From: Pseudidiomarina terrestris
GTDB taxonomy: Bacteria; Pseudomonadota; Gammaproteobacteria; Enterobacterales; Alteromonadaceae
Reading direction: 5' to 3'
DNA length: 64,000 nt
NCBI RefSeq assembly: GCF_030466405.1
Contig: NZ_JAGGJF010000006.1
Location: forward strand, 1-64,000
Both the position numbers and the translations under genes were made by a program. Positions 59,897 to 64,000 of the stretch are shown piece after piece; within the stretch, counting starts at the first letter, position 1; every line of letters starts with the position of its first letter. The notes beneath the pieces were generated by a model that saw nothing but the letters and a program-made list of their open reading frames with translations, did not search any database and was not told the origin of the DNA.

Positions 59897-62095
59897 TTAG
59901 TCAATTTTTGGCGCAGTCAGACCACGACGTTCCAGCAAAGCGTCAACCGTTGGCTTTTGGCCACGGAAGTCGATGTACTGTTGCATCGGATCTTTACTGT
60001 TACCTTTGGACAGAATGGCATCACGGAATGCCTGACCGTTTTCAAGGGTAAGACCGCCGCTCTCCTGCACGTACTTAAACGCGTCAGCAGCAAGTACTTC
60101 TGACCACATATACGCGTAGTAACCCGCTGAGTAACCGCCAGCGAACACGTGGGCGAAGAAGTTCGAGCGATAACGTGGTGGTACCGCATCAACGTCAACA
60201 CCGTTACGTACCAGTGCGCCTTCTTCAAACTGATTCACATCTTCGATGCTTGCTGCAGCTTCCTTGGTCAGAGTGTGATACTCAAGATCAAGTAATGCTG
60301 CGGCAATGTACTCGAGCGTGTCATAACCCATGTTGAAGTTTTTCGCAGCCATGACTTTGTCCAGCAATTCCTGTGGAATTTGCTCACCTGTTTCATGGTG
60401 TTTGGCCATGTTCGCAAGAACTTTCGGGTTCAGCGTCCAATCTTCCTGGAACGTCGATGGGAACTCAACATAGTCACGTGACACTGAGGTGCCGGCCAGT
60501 GACGGGTACATAACGTCAGAGAACATACCATGCAAAGCGTGGCCCATCTCATGGAACATCGTGCTCACTTCGTCAAAGCTTAACAGCGTTGGCTCACCGT
60601 CAGCGGCTTTAGTGATGTTCATGTTGTTCAGGATAACCGGCTTGGTGTCCATTAAGTGTGACTGTGAAACGAACGAGCTCATCCAGGCGCCGCCACGTTT
60701 ACCGTCACGGGTGAACCAGTCACCGTAAAACAATCCCAGGCTCTCACCATCAACATCTTTAACTTCATAAACGACAATATCGTCCGCGTAAGTCGGGATG
60801 TCGTCACGCTTTTCAAAGCTGATACCGAAGAGCTGGTTCATGGCATAGAATACGCCATCTTCAACAACGCGGTTGAACTCGAAGTATTGCTTCACTTCAT
60901 TGGAGTCCATTGCGTATTTTTCTGCACGGACTTTTTCAGCATAAAATGCCCAGTCCCACGGCTCAACTTCAAACTCGCCGCCTTCAGCGTTAATCACATC
61001 CTGAATAGCGACCATTTCGCCTTTAACGTTGCTCACCACCGCAGGTACGAGGTCACGGAGCATGCTTTGCGCAGCTTCCGGAGCTGAGGCCATGCTGCGC
61101 TCAAGCACATAGGCACCCCAGTTTTCATAGCCTAATAATTCGGCTTTTTCAGCGCGTAATTCAGCAAGTTTTTTCACCAGTGGACGGTTATCCGTCGCGG
61201 TATTACCAGAACCACGAAGCGCAGACGCTTTCCAGACTTTCTCGCGCAGTTCACGATTTTCCAGTGACGACAAAATCGGCTGGCGAGTTGTGTTGGTTAC
61301 TGTAATAACGTACTTACCTGGCATATCTTTGCTTTCTGCAGTACTGGCAAGGCGAGCAATTTGAGATTCAGTCAAACCTGCTAATTCCGCTTTATCTTCC
61401 ACCACGACCATGTTCTCATCGACTAAGTTCATGAGGTTGTTACGGAATTCGGTGGTAACTGAAGACATCTCAGAGTTGATTTCGCGGATACGCGCCTGCT
61501 GATCATCGGACAGCTCAGCACCAGCGCGAACAAAGCCTTTATAGGTATCTTCTACTAAGCGCAAGGCTTCGCCTTCCAGCTGGTCGCGATTTTCATAAAC
61601 GGTTTTTACCCGTGCGAACAAATCAGCGTTCAGATTGATGTTATCGCTATGCGCGGCAAACTTAGGCGCCATCTTCACTTGTAAGGCACGGAACTCATCG
61701 TTACCCGCTGAACCCGCAACGTTGCCAAATACCGCCGCAACACGGCCCAGTAACTGACCCGATTTTTCCATCGCTACGATAGTATTTTCAAAAGTCGCTG
61801 GCTCAGAATTTGCAGCAATGGCTTCGATTTCCTTAGCATGCTCTTCAATACCGGCAAGTAAGGCTGGCTCGTAATGAGCGAATTCAATTTTGGTGAAATC
61901 TGGAGCCTGAAACGGCAAGCTGCTCTCAGCATAGAATGGGTTGCTTTGGTTGAACTCAGCGGCTGCGCCTTGTTCGGTTGTTTGTTGAGTTTGCTCGGCG
62001 GCTTGTTCTGTCGCAGTCTGTGCTGCTTCTTTATCGCCACACGCAGCAACTGTGAGTGCTGCGCCGATAGCTACGGCAATGATGCTCTTACGCAT
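59897..62095 (-). CDS. dcp: M3 peptidyl-dipeptidase lipoprotein
   Basis: Zn metallopeptidase of 732 residues, Dcp/thimet-like family. The zinc site FHEMGHALHGMFS lies near residue 513, and the third ligand is in EFPSTFQEDW. A lipobox VAAC (Cys19) with a following Glu/Gln/Ala-rich linker makes it an envelope lipoprotein, unlike cytosolic E. coli Dcp. It would trim peptides from the periplasm. GGGAG precedes the ATG. Dipeptidyl specificity is a family-level call; oligopeptidase A is less likely because of export. Confidence 0.9.
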   Translation of the reverse strand: MRKSIIAVAIGAALTVAACGDKEAAQTATEQAAEQTQQTTEQGAAAEFNQSNPFYAESSLPFQAPDFTKIEFAHYEPALLAGIEEHAKEIEAIAANSEPATFENTIVAMEKSGQLLGRVAAVFGNVAGSAGNDEFRALQVKMAPKFAAHSDNINLNADLFARVKTVYENRDQLEGEALRLVEDTYKGFVRAGAELSDDQQARIREINSEMSSVTTEFRNNLMNLVDENMVVVEDKAELAGLTESQIARLASTAESKDMPGKYVITVTNTTRQPILSSLENRELREKVWKASALRGSGNTATDNRPLVKKLAELRAEKAELLGYENWGAYVLERSMASAPEAAQSMLRDLVPAVVSNVKGEMVAIQDVINAEGGEFEVEPWDWAFYAEKVRAEKYAMDSNEVKQYFEFNRVVEDGVFYAMNQLFGISFEKRDDIPTYADDIVVYEVKDVDGESLGLFYGDWFTRDGKRGGAWMSSFVSQSHLMDTKPVILNNMNITKAADGEPTLLSFDEVSTMFHEMGHALHGMFSDVMYPSLAGTSVSRDYVEFPSTFQEDWTLNPKVLANMAKHHETGEQIPQELLDKVMAAKNFNMGYDTLEYIAAALLDLEYHTLTKEAAASIEDVNQFEEGALVRNGVDVDAVPPRYRSNFFAHVFAGGYSAGYYAYMWSEVLAADAFKYVQESGGLTLENGQAFRDAILSKGNSKDPMQQYIDFRGQKPTVDALLERRGLTAPKID

Positions 62096-62239
62096 TGGAG
62101 AATCTCCCTGTGGGTTCGTTGACCTACTACCTTAACAGATAGGGTTGGTTATTAACGCACAATAATGTAACCCTTGGTTACCGGGCACTCAAGAGCTTTT
62201 CGTAGCGTCAAACATGCGTTTGAACCTATTCTGACGAGC

Positions 62240-62587
62240 TTAAGCGACTTCTTTGACAGGGATCAGCGCCGCCAGACCATAATTTGCCCGAGCTTTGTCA
62301 CAGTAAGGATTAGCAATTTCATCACCGGCCACAAACTCGCGACAGGGTGAAGGACGATTTTGATAAATGCGACATCCGACGTGTTTGCCGATCTCGCCTT
62401 CCAGCGCGACACAACGCGGTTGAGCCTGATTCGTGCCCTGCATGCAGAGTAGATGAGGATGGAAAATTTCGGTTAATTCTGAAGGAACGTAACCGGCAGG
62501 TGCGCCAGTGGCTTCACCCCAATAGAAAGACACGCGATAGAACGCGCAGCAAGCCCCACACGTCAAGCAGGCGGAAACCTTACTCAT
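62240..62587 (-). CDS. YkgJ-like cysteine cluster protein
   Basis: Protein of 115 residues with the CxxC-x-x-CC signature of the YkgJ/UPF0153 family: CLTCGACCAFYRVSF at residues 7-21, a CMQGTNQ...C pair in the middle, and CRIYQNRPSPCREF. Eight or so Cys probably bind an Fe-S or zinc cluster. Function is not established. The frame is open much further upstream through two tRNA genes, but that part is a shadow; the ATG at 62587 follows GGAG. It is downstream of the tRNA-Asp genes on the same strand. Confidence 0.88.
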   Translation of the reverse strand: MSKVSACLTCGACCAFYRVSFYWGEATGAPAGYVPSELTEIFHPHLLCMQGTNQAQPRCVALEGEIGKHVGCRIYQNRPSPCREFVAGDEIANPYCDKARANYGLAALIPVKEVA

Positions 62588-62621
62588 CGCGCAACACTCC
62601 AGAAGAAAAGTCTTATTGAAA

Positions 62622-62698
62622 TGGCGGAGCGGACGGGACTCGAACCCGCGACCCCCGGCGTGACAGGCCGGTATTCTAACCAACTGAACTACCGCTCC
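62622..62698 (-). tRNA. tRNA-Asp (GTC), copy 2
   Basis: 77-nt tRNA with GGAGCGG acceptor, D-loop AGTTCAGTTGGTTAGA, anticodon loop CTGTCAC (GTC) and T-loop GGTTCGAGTC, CCA encoded. It is identical to the copy at 62724 and lies 25 bases downstream of it in the same transcript. Confidence 0.97.
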
Positions 62699-62723
62699 GC
62701 AGCGGTCAATGCTTTCAGGAAAG

Positions 62724-62800
62724 TGGCGGAGCGGACGGGACTCGAACCCGCGACCCCCGGCGTGACAGGCCGGTATTCTAACCAACTGAACTACCGCTCC
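62724..62800 (-). tRNA. tRNA-Asp (GTC), copy 1
   Basis: 77-nt tRNA-Asp with anticodon GTC and encoded CCA, first in a two-tRNA transcript read leftwards from the promoter at 62851-62879. Confidence 0.97.
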
Positions 62801-62850
62801 AGTTTCCTGATTCTGGGTTTCCCGGGTGGGTCCCCCTGAATGCGGAGCGA

Positions 62851-62879
62851 ATATTACGAGGGCGGTCGCCCCTCGTCAA
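62851..62879 (-). promoter_or_regulatory. strong sigma70 promoter for tRNA-Asp
   Basis: On the minus strand TTGACG (62874-62879), a 17-base spacer and TAATAT (62851-62856), then a GC-rich discriminator (TCGCTCCGC) typical of stable-RNA promoters under stringent control. The spacer holds an inverted repeat CGAGGG...CCCTCG. Confidence 0.8.
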
Positions 62880-63032
62880 CCTTTTTTTTGAAGTTTTGTT
62901 TTGTTTGCCTGAAAAACAATCAAATCGCCTTGTTTTCCTTACTTTCGCCCCTGCAGACCGATCGCAATTATGCGCAACTTCAGGTAATCTCCCTCTACAT
63001 TACAGCGAATCACTACAAGGTTTATCAGCGGC

Positions 63033-63731
63033 ATGCGACAAATCGTACTAGATACTGAAACCACCGGCCTTGACCCTGCGCGCGGACACCGCATTATCGA
63101 GATTGGTGCGGTTGAGCTTATTGGTCGTAAGCTTACCGGCAATACCTTCCATGTCTACATCAACCCGCAGCGCGTGGTTGAGCAGGAAGCCATTGGCGTA
63201 CATGGCATCACCAATGAGTTCCTGCAAGATAAACCAGTGTTTGCTCAAATCGCAGACGAGTTTCTGGAGTTTATTAAGGGTGCTGAATTAGTCATTCACA
63301 ACGCGCCTTTCGATGTCGGCTTTATGGACCATGAGTTCGCCCTCCTGCGCAATGGCACCGGCGCCACCCGCGATTACTGTGGTGTGCTGGATACCCTGTT
63401 GCTGGCGCGGGAAATGCGCCCAGGGCAGAAAAACAATCTGGATGCGCTTTGTCGGGCCTTTGGCATCGATAATTCTAATCGAACCTTTCACGGCGCGCTA
63501 CTCGATGCGGAACTACTGGCCGATGTTTACCTGATGATGACAGGTGGCCAGACCAAACTGGAGCTTGCCACGCAAAAACAGTCCCATCAGCAAAACGGTC
63601 AGCAAGTAGACTGGCGGCCAGTGCAGGATAAACCCTCATTGCGGGTTATCAAGGCCTCGGCGGAGGAAGAACAAGCGCATCAGGAGCGACTTCAGCTTAT
63701 CGACGCGCCACTCTGGCAGCAGCCCTCATGA
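63033..63731 (+). CDS. dnaQ: DNA polymerase III epsilon (proofreading)
   Basis: 3'-5' exonuclease of 232 residues that proofreads for the replicative polymerase. [10 protein letters not shown] carries the first acidic pair (D7, E9), [14 protein letters not shown] the second, and [14 protein letters not shown] the His-Asp end of the DEDDh set. The C-terminal 50 residues should hold the alpha-binding tail. It overlaps rnhA by 4 bases (ATGA); in E. coli the two are divergent, so here they are co-transcribed. Confidence 0.96.
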   Translation: MRQIVLDTETTGLDPARGHRIIEIGAVELIGRKLTGNTFHVYINPQRVVEQEAIGVHGITNEFLQDKPVFAQIADEFLEFIKGAELVIHNAPFDVGFMDHEFALLRNGTGATRDYCGVLDTLLLAREMRPGQKNNLDALCRAFGIDNSNRTFHGALLDAELLADVYLMMTGGQTKLELATQKQSHQQNGQQVDWRPVQDKPSLRVIKASAEEEQAHQERLQLIDAPLWQQPS

Positions 63732-64000
63732 AGCACGTACATATCTATACCGATGGTTCTTGTCTGGGAAACCCGGGCCCTGGCGGCTATGGTGCGGTCA
63801 TTGAATATGGTGAGCATCGTAAGGAACTTGCTGCGGGGTATCGTCTGACGACCAATAACCGGATGGAGATGCTGGCCGCAATTAAGGCACTTGAAGCCTT
63901 GAAGCATCCTTGTCAGGTCACCCTTACTTCAGACAGTCAGTACCTTAAACAGGGCATCGAAAACTGGATTCATAACTGGAAACGTAACGGCTGGCGTACA
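63728..64000 (+). CDS. rnhA: ribonuclease HI (partial)
   Basis: Start of RNase HI, which cuts the RNA of RNA:DNA hybrids. The first 91 residues are present: [20 protein letters not shown] has catalytic Asp9, NNRMEMLA has Glu47 and TSDSQYL has Asp69. The gene runs off the right edge. Its ATG overlaps the dnaQ stop, so both enzymes that tidy replication products are coupled. Confidence 0.95.
   Translation, partial: MKHVHIYTDGSCLGNPGPGGYGAVIEYGEHRKELAAGYRLTTNNRMEMLAAIKALEALKHPCQVTLTSDSQYLKQGIENWIHNWKRNGWRT

Noticed and set aside
62588-62785. N-terminal extension of the YkgJ-like protein through both tRNA genes
   Set aside because: The frame is open only because it reads the tRNA repeats; the repeated peptide reflects the duplicated tRNA.

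Overview
The window reads as a chromosomal segment of a marine gammaproteobacterium of the Alteromonadales, most like Idiomarina or a close relative. This is inferred from the gene set: dnaE-accA-tilS order, monomeric isocitrate dehydrogenase, a branched-chain keto-acid dehydrogenase operon, two AbgT-type carriers, astE, FadE-type acyl-CoA dehydrogenase, and a tmRNA with tag ANDDNYALAA. No database was searched. Coding density is high and both strands are used.

Positions 1-9756 are accessory DNA. By eye it is more AT-rich than the rest. It ends at the 3' end of ssrA (tmRNA, complement 9757-10116), next to a P4-type tyrosine integrase. This is the usual layout of an island integrated at ssrA; its other end is not in the window. 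The cargo is a copper-resistance block, transcribed leftwards: a His/Met/Cys-rich CopL-like protein, a DUF411 protein, a private TatA, CopA (Tat-exported multicopper oxidase), CopB, CopC, CopD, an NTF2-like protein and an APC permease with a His-rich start. A glutaredoxin-MauE membrane fusion lies beyond a shared terminator. TatA overlaps copA, which suggests that the island carries its own export component for its oxidase.

10200-20500 is core metabolism: elbB, a VOC protein and an old-yellow-enzyme flavoprotein; a GNAT-C39 fusion; purM-purN; a DUF3108 protein; fadE with a FadR-like operator; an ETHE1-like hydrolase with a 1-Cys peroxiredoxin.

20600-31000 is mostly nutrient uptake and salvage: two AbgT-family carriers, a Bcr-type efflux pump, a UshA-type nucleotidase, a 2OG-Fe(II) oxygenase, argE, rnhB and a short-chain dehydrogenase. 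31000-38000 holds a TonB-domain protein, the bkd E1alpha-E1beta-E2 operon (no E3 beside it) and DUF599-astE. 38000-45450 is transport: an RND pump with its adaptor, behind a 25-bp perfect palindrome, a KefB/C-like antiporter and an EamA exporter. 45450-51000 is tilS-accA-dnaE, in which TilS is short and has a changed PP-loop motif.

51150-56900 is a rightward cluster with SMP-30-like, class-C beta-lactamase-like, HEPN-like, YqiA-like and periplasmic-TPR/GGDEF genes. The rest holds icd, a DUF2165 protein, a lipoprotein M3 peptidase, a YkgJ-like protein behind two identical tRNA-Asp genes, and dnaQ overlapping rnhA, which runs off the right edge. I did not find a clearly unprecedented multi-gene system. 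The best leads are the TatA-equipped copper island, the HEPN/hydrolase overlap, the GNAT-C39 fusion, the efflux-pump palindrome and the TilS variant.
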